A stretch of DNA of 64,000 nt from positions 1-64,000 of the forward strand of contig JAKVBA010000029.1 of NCBI GenBank assembly GCA_022447525.1. The letters are read 5' to 3'. Position 1 is the stretch's first letter, and the number at the start of each line of letters is the position of its first letter. This document shows, in pieces, positions 9,641-17,101 of this stretch. The notes below the pieces were generated by a model. That model saw nothing but the letters and a program-made list of their open reading frames with translations, was not told the DNA's origin and ran no database searches. The DNA comes from Gammaproteobacteria bacterium (GTDB taxonomy: Bacteria; Pseudomonadota; Gammaproteobacteria; Arenicellales; Arenicellaceae). Made by a program: the position numbers and the translations under genes.

Positions 9641-10527
9641 CTTGGAAACAAGCCACGTTTGTTGTCGACCAAAGTGAGGTAGAAAAACTAACCGGGCTAT
9701 TGGAAGCATTTTTAGCCGCGGCTGTAACAACAGAAAATGCAGGCGATGATGAATTTTATGAAGTTGCATTTCCAGGTATTCCTGACTGGGAAAAAGTCCG
9801 AGTAACAGCCCTTTTTGATGAACGAATCGAGCTGGGGCCAATAGTTGATTTTATTCATAATCAGTACCCTGACCAAGAGATACCAACAGCAATTAATAGG
9901 TTAGTAGAGCAAGATTGGGAACGCGTTTGGTTGAGCTCTTTTACACCAATTGAGGTTGGTCAAGAACTCTGGGTATGCCCAACATGGTGTGAACCCGTTG
10001 AACCCACTTCAAGGAACATCTTCCTCGATCCAGGCCTAGCTTTTGGCACTGGCACTCATGCCACTACTTTTATGTGTCTCACTTGGCTTTCTTCACAAAA
10101 TCTTTCAGAACAAAAGATTTTAGACTACGGCAGTGGATCCGGCATACTGGCTATCGCTGCCCTTATGTGTGGTGGGATGCATGCCGATGCAGTGGATATC
10201 GACCCTCTTGCTGTAAATGCATGCTTTGAAAACGCTGAACGAAACCACTTATCTTCTAAACTTGAGGCTTATCTTCCAAACCAACTTCCATCGGAACACT
10301 TTTACTCCTACGATTTGGTAATCGCTAATATCTTAGCTGAAGTAATTATTGAACTACGAGATACCTTACTGCTACATTTGAAACCCGGCGGCACTCTTTT
10401 ACTAACTGGAATTCTAGAATCTCAAGTGGATAGAGTGCTGCGACACTATGGGTCTGATTTTGAAGTAGAGTTGAATCAACAAGATCAGTGGGCTTTGTTA
10501 GTCCTAAAATCAAAATCAGTAAAATAA
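9637..10527 (+). CDS. prmA: ribosomal protein L11 methyltransferase PrmA
   Basis: 296 aa from the ATG at 9637, which overlaps the upstream stop in an ATGA junction and has GAGGG at suitable distance; the ORF-track start at 9604 adds an unlikely basic leader. PrmA trimethylates lysines and the N-terminus of ribosomal protein L11. The N-terminal substrate domain (MTWKQATFVVDQSEVEKL) is followed by the linker and class I methyltransferase core: FLDPGLAFGTGTHATT, SAM-binding DYGSGSGILAIAAL and the catalytic NILAEVI segment. Length matches the family. In many gammaproteobacteria accB-accC precede prmA; here a thioredoxin gene takes that place. Confidence 0.96.
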   Translation: MTWKQATFVVDQSEVEKLTGLLEAFLAAAVTTENAGDDEFYEVAFPGIPDWEKVRVTALFDERIELGPIVDFIHNQYPDQEIPTAINRLVEQDWERVWLSSFTPIEVGQELWVCPTWCEPVEPTSRNIFLDPGLAFGTGTHATTFMCLTWLSSQNLSEQKILDYGSGSGILAIAALMCGGMHADAVDIDPLAVNACFENAERNHLSSKLEAYLPNQLPSEHFYSYDLVIANILAEVIIELRDTLLLHLKPGGTLLLTGILESQVDRVLRHYGSDFEVELNQQDQWALLVLKSKSVK

Positions 10528-10548
10528 GCGGTAACAAACTTCTGGAAC

Positions 10549-11823
10549 ATGGCTTTTAAGCAAGTACAATGTCCGAATTGCTTCACGGAATATGCGATTC
10601 CTGAGGAGCAGCTCAAGTTGGCAGATGGAATTATTCGCTGCGGTACTTGTCGTGGCCAATATCGGGCTATCGTTCTTAGTGAAGACCACACCCCTGCTCA
10701 ATTTGACCCTCGAGATGTGTTTATAGAACCAATGAGCAATCCTTTGGAAGAGGATGCCACAACGGAACTAGAATTTGCGGAACATCAAGAACTCTCTTAT
10801 GTTGACTACCAACAGCAACCTAAATCCCCAAAATCAAACATCGAACTTGTGAGCTCTCATGAATTCGACGATCGAGGACTGTCTGATGACGCAGGAGCCC
10901 GTGAAGAACTCGGCGAGCCCTATGGGAACAGTGACGAGCTGTCGACATCTGAAATTCTAAAAAACTTGAGGAAAAAATCGCGTGATCCTGAACCACAGCT
11001 TGAACTTACAATCGATGATCAGGTTCGCGCTTCAAGGGGGATCAAACAACCGCCAAGCACGGAGATTAAACAATCCGCAGCCATGGACACAAAGCGTGAT
11101 GACGAGCTGATCAATGAAGTGGACAGATTAGTCGATAAAAACCTGACTAGCGATAAAAGAAAGACCAAAAATTCACAACCCAAAATAAAATTAAAAGAAC
11201 AAACCCAACTCAAAGCACGAGGAAAATCCCATTTTGATGATGATGACTTTTTAGTAGAGCCCAAAAGGAAAAGAGGCAAACAACTTAGCCTACCAGCGCG
11301 TTTGCTATTCTCGACCATTCAGCTCATCGGTGTATTGTTCTTAGTCATGGCGCTTGCGTATCAGCTCTGGCTTAAACAGGTTTTCGACATTCCAGAGCAA
11401 GTTAAAACGTTTGAGCACCCGGTTCTAGACAAAATTTTTAAACTATCAGAACCATATTGGTTGAGTGCTATAGATCTCGCTGGCAACTATGGGCTCACAC
11501 TTCCAAAAAGAAAAAATCTAGGTATGTTGGAGCTGGTATCAGCTCAAACCGAACCGCATGCGACTCGAAACAACACGATACTATTAAAGGTAAGCCTAAT
11601 TAATCATGCTCATGTTTCTCAATCACTACCATGGTTGGAAATGAGTTTGATGGACTCACAAGGTAGTCTAATAGCAAGACGAAGTTTGTCTCCACAAGAC
11701 TATATTTATAACAACAGAACCGATACCTCAATCGGATCGAAAGAGCTAAAAAAGATCACTGTGGAGCTTTTGTCTTTCCCGAAAAATGCCAGCGGTTATG
11801 AAATAAAAATAGTAGATCACTAA
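10549..11823 (+). CDS. MJ0042 zinc-ribbon/DUF3426 single-pass membrane protein
   Basis: 424 aa. The N-terminus holds a zinc ribbon, CPNC near residue 9 and CGTC near residue 32, of the MJ0042/zinc_ribbon_5 type. A long acidic and Lys-rich disordered linker follows to about residue 240. A transmembrane helix (LLFSTIQLIGVLFLVMALAYQLWL) spans about 248-271, then a DUF3426 domain (LLKVSLINHAHVSQSLPWLEMSLMDSQGSLIARR). This gene regularly sits between prmA and dusB in Gammaproteobacteria and its function is unknown. It begins 21 bp after prmA. The domain order, cytoplasmic ribbon and periplasmic C-terminal domain, suggests envelope sensing or assembly, but that is inference only. Confidence 0.85.
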   Translation: MAFKQVQCPNCFTEYAIPEEQLKLADGIIRCGTCRGQYRAIVLSEDHTPAQFDPRDVFIEPMSNPLEEDATTELEFAEHQELSYVDYQQQPKSPKSNIELVSSHEFDDRGLSDDAGAREELGEPYGNSDELSTSEILKNLRKKSRDPEPQLELTIDDQVRASRGIKQPPSTEIKQSAAMDTKRDDELINEVDRLVDKNLTSDKRKTKNSQPKIKLKEQTQLKARGKSHFDDDDFLVEPKRKRGKQLSLPARLLFSTIQLIGVLFLVMALAYQLWLKQVFDIPEQVKTFEHPVLDKIFKLSEPYWLSAIDLAGNYGLTLPKRKNLGMLELVSAQTEPHATRNNTILLKVSLINHAHVSQSLPWLEMSLMDSQGSLIARRSLSPQDYIYNNRTDTSIGSKELKKITVELLSFPKNASGYEIKIVDH

Positions 11824-11990
11824 CACCAGCATTGGCTCGTAGCGAATTAAAAACGAGTACAATCAAAAGATCTGGCCCTATCATTCAATGTCGAGCTCCC
11901 ATTGAAAATCCTATACTAATGAAGACAAGGTTCACTTGATTAGAGATAGGGTTTGTATATTCCTTAGCCCCGACGAGTAGCTCGCCTCAA

Positions 11991-12027
11991 CGATTGCTTA
12001 AAAAATACGCAATTTTTTAAGCAATCG
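11991..12027. repeat. perfect 16-bp inverted repeat upstream of dusB-fis
   Basis: CGATTGCTTAAAAAAT is followed by a 5-nt spacer (ACGCA) and its exact reverse complement. It lies about 75 bp before the dusB start and 168 bp after the preceding gene. The outer arms are G+C-containing and the inner arms A/T only. On the plus strand it is followed by TCTTTACGGTTTTTG, so it could end read-through from the prmA side; it could also be an operator or cruciform at the dusB-fis promoter. Confidence 0.85.
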
Positions 12028-12101
12028 TCTTTACGGTTTTTGTACGTATCGGTATCATTCCACGCCCTGAACAACCAACTTCCTTTGATGCCACAAATAC
12101 A

Positions 12102-13097
12102 ATGCAGATTGGTCCATACAAATTAGCCAACCCTGTTATTGCTGCTCCTATGGCTGGTGTCACAGATAAACCTTACAGACAAGTCTGCCGAGATTATGGC
12201 GCTGGGTTGGTGGTGTCTGAAATGATCACAAGTCAAGCGGGTTTGCGGGATACTGCGAAGACAAGATTTAGATCAGATCTAGACGGCGAACCTGAACCAG
12301 TAGTCATCCAAATAGTAGGAACAGAACCAGATCAATTGGCTGCAGCGGCGCAGTTCAACGTGGCTAATGGCGCCCAGATTATTGATATTAATATGGGCTG
12401 TCCTGCTAAAAAAGTGTGCAAAAAAGCAGCGGGGTCAGCCTTGCTGGCAGATGAACCGTTAGTAGCAGACATCCTCTCTACTGTAGTTCGATCGGTCGAT
12501 GTTCCGGTAACAGTAAAGATCAGAACAGGCACAAACCCGAATCAAAAAAATGCCGTATCGATAGCGCAGATAGCAGAACAATCTGGAATTCAATCAATTA
12601 CGGTTCATGGTCGCACTCGAGAGTGTAAATTTGCAGGACAAGTTGAGTACGATACCATCGCTGCTGTTAAGCAAGCCATAGACATTCCTGTTGTCGCAAA
12701 TGGCGATATTTGCACACCTGAGCAAGCTTCAAAGGTTCTAGAAATTACCAAGGCTGACGCTGTTATGATCGGCCGAGCGGCACAAGGCCAACCATGGCTA
12801 TTTGGTCAAATAGCTGACTTCTTAAGAACAGGTACTCACAGCACTATCCCAAGTAGAGAAAAACGCTTGGACACGATCGTGAATCATATAGAAGCGATTC
12901 ATAAATTTTACGGAGCAAGTCTGGGAGTTCGACTGGCCAGAAAGCACATCAAATGGTATCTGTCGCACTGGAATTCCGCAGTGGATTTAGATTCTCGCCT
13001 TGCCATAAGCACAACCGCAGATACATCAGAACAATTAAGACTGCTGGTACACACATTGCGTAGCTACATGCAAAGCAGTGATATCAAAGCGGCCTAG
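12102..13097 (+). CDS. dusB: tRNA-dihydrouridine synthase DusB
   Basis: 331 aa. A TIM-barrel flavoenzyme that reduces specific uridines in the tRNA D-loop. Seen: FMN-site start ANPVIAAPMAGVTDKPYR, SEMITSQA, the catalytic Cys in INMGCPAKKV, VTVKIRTG, SITVHGRTREC, VVANGDI and the phosphate-binding AVMIGRAAQGQPWLF. The sequence follows DusB rather than DusA or DusC. It is the first gene of the conserved dusB-fis operon; the fis start lies 25 bp after the stop. The two extra cysteines in KKVCKKAAG and VCRDYGAG are not diagnostic. Confidence 0.96.
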   Translation: MQIGPYKLANPVIAAPMAGVTDKPYRQVCRDYGAGLVVSEMITSQAGLRDTAKTRFRSDLDGEPEPVVIQIVGTEPDQLAAAAQFNVANGAQIIDINMGCPAKKVCKKAAGSALLADEPLVADILSTVVRSVDVPVTVKIRTGTNPNQKNAVSIAQIAEQSGIQSITVHGRTRECKFAGQVEYDTIAAVKQAIDIPVVANGDICTPEQASKVLEITKADAVMIGRAAQGQPWLFGQIADFLRTGTHSTIPSREKRLDTIVNHIEAIHKFYGASLGVRLARKHIKWYLSHWNSAVDLDSRLAISTTADTSEQLRLLVHTLRSYMQSSDIKAA

Positions 13098-13122
13098 GAA
13101 GAAAAAAGAACTAGCAAGAATA

Positions 13123-13359
13123 ATGACAAAAAACGATCCTCTTTCTGTTTGTGTAACTCAAGCAGTCGAAACCTACTTTGAAGATTTAAATGGCCAAGAG
13201 CCGACTAATCTTCATCACTTTTTTATCAATGAAGTAGAAAAGCCGTTTCTGGAAGTGGTAATGAAGCAAGTAAATGGCAATCAGACCAAAGCATCTGAAA
13301 TTTTGGGCATCAACCGAAATACGCTTCGCAAAAAACTTAAAACGTATGACCTTTGCTAA
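13123..13359 (+). CDS. fis: DNA-binding protein Fis
   Basis: 78 aa from the ATG at 13123; the ORF-track start at 13078 overlaps dusB and adds an off-family basic leader. Fis is a nucleoid protein that bends DNA and activates stable RNA promoters. The C-terminal helix-turn-helix is clear (NGNQTKASEILGINRNTLRKKLKTYDL), and the N-terminal helices carry the dimerisation region (LHHFFINEVEKPFLEVVMKQ). The protein is shorter than the 98-residue enteric Fis but is the usual length for many other Gammaproteobacteria. Co-transcribed with dusB by position. The gene ends 73 bp before purH. Confidence 0.93.
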   Translation: MTKNDPLSVCVTQAVETYFEDLNGQEPTNLHHFFINEVEKPFLEVVMKQVNGNQTKASEILGINRNTLRKKLKTYDLC

Positions 13360-13432
13360 AACTGATTGATTTAGCGCTCTCTTTAATCCGAAATGCTCTG
13401 CATTTCACTCTTATATTACTAATGGCCTAACG

Positions 13433-15010
13433 ATGACTGATTTTAATTCAGACTCTCGAATTCTTCCAAAACGCGCTCTTATTAGTGTTTCCGATAAGAC
13501 CGGTGTGCTCGATTTTTCTAAAGAGTTACACACCGCTGGAGTAGAGATACTTTCTACAGGTGGCACAGCAAAATTATTAGCTGATAATGGGGTACCAGTT
13601 ACCGAGGTGTCCTCATACACTGGCTTTCCAGAAATGATGGACGGGCGGGTAAAAACGCTTCACCCAAAAGTCCATGGTGGCATATTAGGCCGTCGGGGCA
13701 CCGATAATGAAGTTATGCAAGAGCATGGCATAGATCAAATTGATATCGTTGTTGTAAATCTCTATCCGTTTCAGCAGACAATCGCTGACCCCAATTGCGA
13801 CCTACCAACTGCAATTGAAAATATTGATATTGGCGGACCAACTATGGTTCGATCCGCAGCGAAAAATCACCAAGACGTTGCCATCGTTGTAGATAGTGGC
13901 GACTATTCGGAACTGATTGAACAAATCAAGCAAGGTGGCCTTACTTATGCTACCCGATTTAGGCTCGCCACCAAGGCATTTGAGCACACAGCACAATATG
14001 ATGGTGCAATTGCAAACCATCTAGGACGCATCAACGAAGTCGGTGAAAAAGACGAGTTTGCGAGAACTTTTAATGTTCAATTTAAACATCAACAAACAAT
14101 GCGATACGGTGAAAATCCGCATCAAAAGGCCGCTTTTTATGTCGAAGAAAAACCACCAGTTGGCATTTCAAGCGCTACTCAAATTCAGGGCAAGGAGCTC
14201 TCGTATAACAATATTGCTGATACCGACGCCGCCTTGGAGTGCGTTAAACAGTTTGACGGTGCACCGGCCTGTGTGATCGTCAAACATGCCAACCCCTGCG
14301 GTGTGGCTGTGGCCCCAAGTCTGTTAGAAGCCTACCAAAAGGCTTTTTCCACTGACCCCGAGTCTGCGTTCGGCGGCATTATCGCCTTTAACCAAGAGTT
14401 GGATGCTCAGACCGCTGCATTGATCGTGGACAAGCAATTTGTTGAAGTGATCATTGCACCTTCTGTATCTCAAGGTGCGATTGATGCGGTAGCAAGTAAA
14501 AAGAATATCCGTTTGCTGGCTTGCGGTAATTGGCAAAAAAATTCGTTTAATGATCTAGAGTACAAACGAGTCAACGGTGGTTTATTAGTACAAGATAATG
14601 ACCTTGAACTGATAAATAAGCTTGAGGTTGTAACAAAGGTAGCGCCAACGGAGCAGCAAATGTCAGACCTAAACTTTGCATGGAAAGTAGCTAAGTTTGT
14701 TAAATCAAATGCCATCGTATACGCCAATCAAAACATGACAATAGGTGTTGGTGCGGGTCAAATGAGTCGAGTAAACTCAGCCAGAATCGCCGCGATCAAA
14801 GCAGAACACGCCGGGCTGACGGTCAACAAATCAGTAATGGCGTCTGATGCATTTTTTCCGTTTAGAGATGGCATTGATAATGCAGCGGCAGCGGGTATTT
14901 CAGCCGTTATTCAACCTGGTGGTTCGATGCGAGATGAGGAAGTGATTGCCGCAGCCGACGAAGCTGGTATAGCGATGGTCATGACCGGCATGCGTCATTT
15001 CAGGCACTGA
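13433..15010 (+). CDS. purH: bifunctional AICAR transformylase/IMP cyclohydrolase PurH
   Basis: 525 aa, performs the last two steps of IMP synthesis. The N-terminal IMP cyclohydrolase domain begins [17 protein letters not shown] and includes [15 protein letters not shown] and NLYPF. The C-terminal transformylase domain includes [11 protein letters not shown], the catalytic Lys-His pair in [22 protein letters not shown] and the final [15 protein letters not shown] with [11 protein letters not shown]. Length is standard. purD, which often follows purH, is absent here; a terminator and a LysE gene come next. purE and purK are about 29 kb away. Confidence 0.97.
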   Translation: MTDFNSDSRILPKRALISVSDKTGVLDFSKELHTAGVEILSTGGTAKLLADNGVPVTEVSSYTGFPEMMDGRVKTLHPKVHGGILGRRGTDNEVMQEHGIDQIDIVVVNLYPFQQTIADPNCDLPTAIENIDIGGPTMVRSAAKNHQDVAIVVDSGDYSELIEQIKQGGLTYATRFRLATKAFEHTAQYDGAIANHLGRINEVGEKDEFARTFNVQFKHQQTMRYGENPHQKAAFYVEEKPPVGISSATQIQGKELSYNNIADTDAALECVKQFDGAPACVIVKHANPCGVAVAPSLLEAYQKAFSTDPESAFGGIIAFNQELDAQTAALIVDKQFVEVIIAPSVSQGAIDAVASKKNIRLLACGNWQKNSFNDLEYKRVNGGLLVQDNDLELINKLEVVTKVAPTEQQMSDLNFAWKVAKFVKSNAIVYANQNMTIGVGAGQMSRVNSARIAAIKAEHAGLTVNKSVMASDAFFPFRDGIDNAAAAGISAVIQPGGSMRDEEVIAAADEAGIAMVMTGMRHFRH

Positions 15011-15038
15011 TCGATATCGATATCACGTGCCAAATAAC

Positions 15039-15066
15039 AAGCCCGATACTGTGTCGGGCTTTTTTG
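15039..15066 (+). terminator. intrinsic terminator after purH
   Basis: AAGCCCGA, a short loop (TACTGTG) and TCGGGCTT are followed by a run of T. It begins about 29 bp after the purH stop. The left arm side also has some A, but the T-run favours the plus strand. Confidence 0.9.
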
Positions 15067-15072
15067 TGGCTA

Positions 15073-15705
15073 CTAGAAAATAATTTCCCAGAAAAGCTTA
15101 CAGCCCAAAGCAGTCAGTAAAATCGCAGCAAAACGATCAAAGTAGCTTTTAGTCTTTTTGTAGAACTTCTTACTCGATTCCTTAGAAAGGCTCAACGCAA
15201 CCAAAGCATACCAGGCAAAATCGATCACAAACGCCATCATAGTTACGAGTAATGCGGTGTACAAGGGTGGCTCACTAGGCATCACCGCACTAAAAATACT
15301 GGCAATAATAAACACCGTTTTTGGATTGCTAACCTGAACAGCAAAACCTTTTACTAGACTGCTGCGTAAATTGGATTCATTGGCTTGATCAAGACCTGAA
15401 GATGAGGCAAGAGGCTGAGTTGCTCCTACCCAGATATTGTAAGCTAAGTAAATCAGGTACAGTCCACCAGCTAGTCTAAATACAAAATAAATGGTCGGAG
15501 TTTGCTCCAACAAAGCGGTTACCCCTAGGCCAGCCAATAAGGCGAAAAAACCCGCCCCTAAACCGGTACCAATTGCTGTCACCACACCATGTAAGCGTGA
15601 CTTAGATAGCGAATTCTGCGCCACCACCAGAAAGCTTGGCCCAGGACTCATAGCCCCGCCCAACAGTGCAGCGGCAATGGCAAATAAAAATGAATACTCG
15701 TTCAT
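15073..15705 (-). CDS. LysE/RhtB-family amino-acid exporter
   Basis: 210 aa, about six membrane helices. The N-terminal part (FAIAAALLGGAMSPGPSFLVVAQNSLSKSRLHGVVTAIGTGLGAGFFALLAGLG) has the LysE-family signature PGPSFLVVAQNSL, and LIYLAYNIWVGA and FAVQVSNPKTVFIIASIF are the second and third family motifs. Family members export amino acids or homoserine lactones; substrate cannot be assigned. It is transcribed toward purH, divergent from the amidohydrolase at 15752 with a 46-bp gap, and may share a control region with it. Confidence 0.9.
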   Translation of the reverse strand: MNEYSFLFAIAAALLGGAMSPGPSFLVVAQNSLSKSRLHGVVTAIGTGLGAGFFALLAGLGVTALLEQTPTIYFVFRLAGGLYLIYLAYNIWVGATQPLASSSGLDQANESNLRSSLVKGFAVQVSNPKTVFIIASIFSAVMPSEPPLYTALLVTMMAFVIDFAWYALVALSLSKESSKKFYKKTKSYFDRFAAILLTALGCKLFWEIIF

Positions 15706-15751
15706 TCAAATAGTATAAGGTTTGTTCTACTTATAAAAAACTGCCTTTTTA

Positions 15752-17020
15752 ATGATGCGAATTTCAACCACAATATTTTTATTTTTCATAAGTTTTTTGT
15801 GCGGTGCGCAAACCGTTATCGTTGCCGACGCTATGTTCGATAGCAAAACAGCAACGCTCAAATCTCAACCCAGAATAGTGATTGAAGAAAGTAAAATTTC
15901 TACCATAACTTTTGGCGGAGCAATTCCCGATGGCACTTTAGTTGATCTGTCTGGGCATACCATCATGCCTGGGTTCATTGACATGCATACACATCTCACT
16001 TCCAGCCATACTGAGCACGGTTACCGACGTCTGGCGAGCTCCACAGCAAGATCAGCGCTGAGAGGCGTAAAGCACGCTCGACAGACTGTTTTAGCTGGTG
16101 TTACTAGCGTCAGGAACCTTGGTGCTTCTGGCTTTACTGATGTTGCTTTAAGAGATGCCATTAACGACGGCGATTTCATCGGCCCGAGAATGTTTGTTTC
16201 TGGTCCATCGCTGGGTATTACTGGGGGCCATTGCGACAATAATTTACTCTCCTATGATTTTAAAGCTATAAGTGAAGGTGTAGCCGATGGACCGTGGGAA
16301 GCTGCCAAAGCGGTGCGTAGAAATATCAAGTACGGAGCCGATGTTATTAAAATCTGTGCGACCGGCGGCGTTCTTAGTAAAGGTACCAAAGTAGGGGTTC
16401 AGCAATACTCTCTGATAGAAATGCAAAGAATTGTTGAAGAGGCACACAGACGGGATCTAACTGTAGCTGCTCATGCACATGGCACTCAGGGCATTTACGA
16501 GGCAATAAAAGCTGGAGTGGATTCGATCGAACATGCCAGTTTCATCGACGAGCAAGGCATAAAGCTAGCAAAAGAAAAGGGCACGTATCTATCAATGGAC
16601 ATATACGTAACCGAGTTCATTTTGAACGAAGGTAAGGCCGCGGGCATATTGGAAGAAAGCTTGGCAAAAGAGAGAAAAACAGGAAGCCTTCAGCGTGACA
16701 ACTTTCGCAAAGCAGTTCAATCAGGGGTGAATATGGTAATGGGCACGGACTCGGGAGTGTATCCGCATGGGCACAACCTAAAGCAATTATCACGTATGGT
16801 GAAGTTTGGAATGACTCCAGCAATAGCTATACAAACAGCCACCTACAATGGCGCCAAGTTGCTGCGCAAAGAGGATCAAATTGGCCAACTTAGACCTGGA
16901 GCCTACGCGGATATCGTAGCGGTCCAAGGCAATCCATTAAGCGATATTTCTTTACTCGAAAATATCGATTTCGTAATGAAAAACGGCGAAGTCTTAAAGC
17001 AAAATGGCAAAGTCTTATAG
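15752..17020 (+). CDS. exported amidohydrolase (imidazolonepropionase/Xaa-Pro dipeptidase-like)
   Basis: 422 aa. A signal peptide (ISTTIFLFFISFLCGAQT) shows export. The metal-dependent hydrolase core has HxH in GFIDMHTHL, the bridging Lys region GADVIKICATGGV, His motifs TVAAHAHG and SIEHASFID, and the catalytic Asp in MGTDSGVYPHGHN. The C-terminal barrel cap ends in GQLRPGAYADIVAVQGNPL. This layout belongs to the secreted amidohydrolases often annotated as Xaa-Pro dipeptidase or imidazolonepropionase-like; biochemical substrates are usually cyclic amides, dipeptides or lactones. It starts MM; either Met can serve. A strong bidirectional terminator follows. Confidence 0.85.
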   Translation: MMRISTTIFLFFISFLCGAQTVIVADAMFDSKTATLKSQPRIVIEESKISTITFGGAIPDGTLVDLSGHTIMPGFIDMHTHLTSSHTEHGYRRLASSTARSALRGVKHARQTVLAGVTSVRNLGASGFTDVALRDAINDGDFIGPRMFVSGPSLGITGGHCDNNLLSYDFKAISEGVADGPWEAAKAVRRNIKYGADVIKICATGGVLSKGTKVGVQQYSLIEMQRIVEEAHRRDLTVAAHAHGTQGIYEAIKAGVDSIEHASFIDEQGIKLAKEKGTYLSMDIYVTEFILNEGKAAGILEESLAKERKTGSLQRDNFRKAVQSGVNMVMGTDSGVYPHGHNLKQLSRMVKFGMTPAIAIQTATYNGAKLLRKEDQIGQLRPGAYADIVAVQGNPLSDISLLENIDFVMKNGEVLKQNGKVL

Positions 17021-17044
17021 AAAAATTTAAATTGGTCAAAAGAA

Positions 17045-17069
17045 AAAGGCCGGGTAATACCCGGCCTTT
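17045..17069. terminator. bidirectional terminator between convergent genes
   Basis: AAAGGCCGGGT, loop AAT, ACCCGGCCTTT. It has 11-bp perfect arms flanked by A-rich sequence on the left and TTTGTTATT on the right, so it can end both the amidohydrolase (+) and the TonB receptor (-). Confidence 0.92.
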
Positions 17070-17101
17070 GTTATTGACGGTTTAAAAGGAATAACCTTGC
17101 G

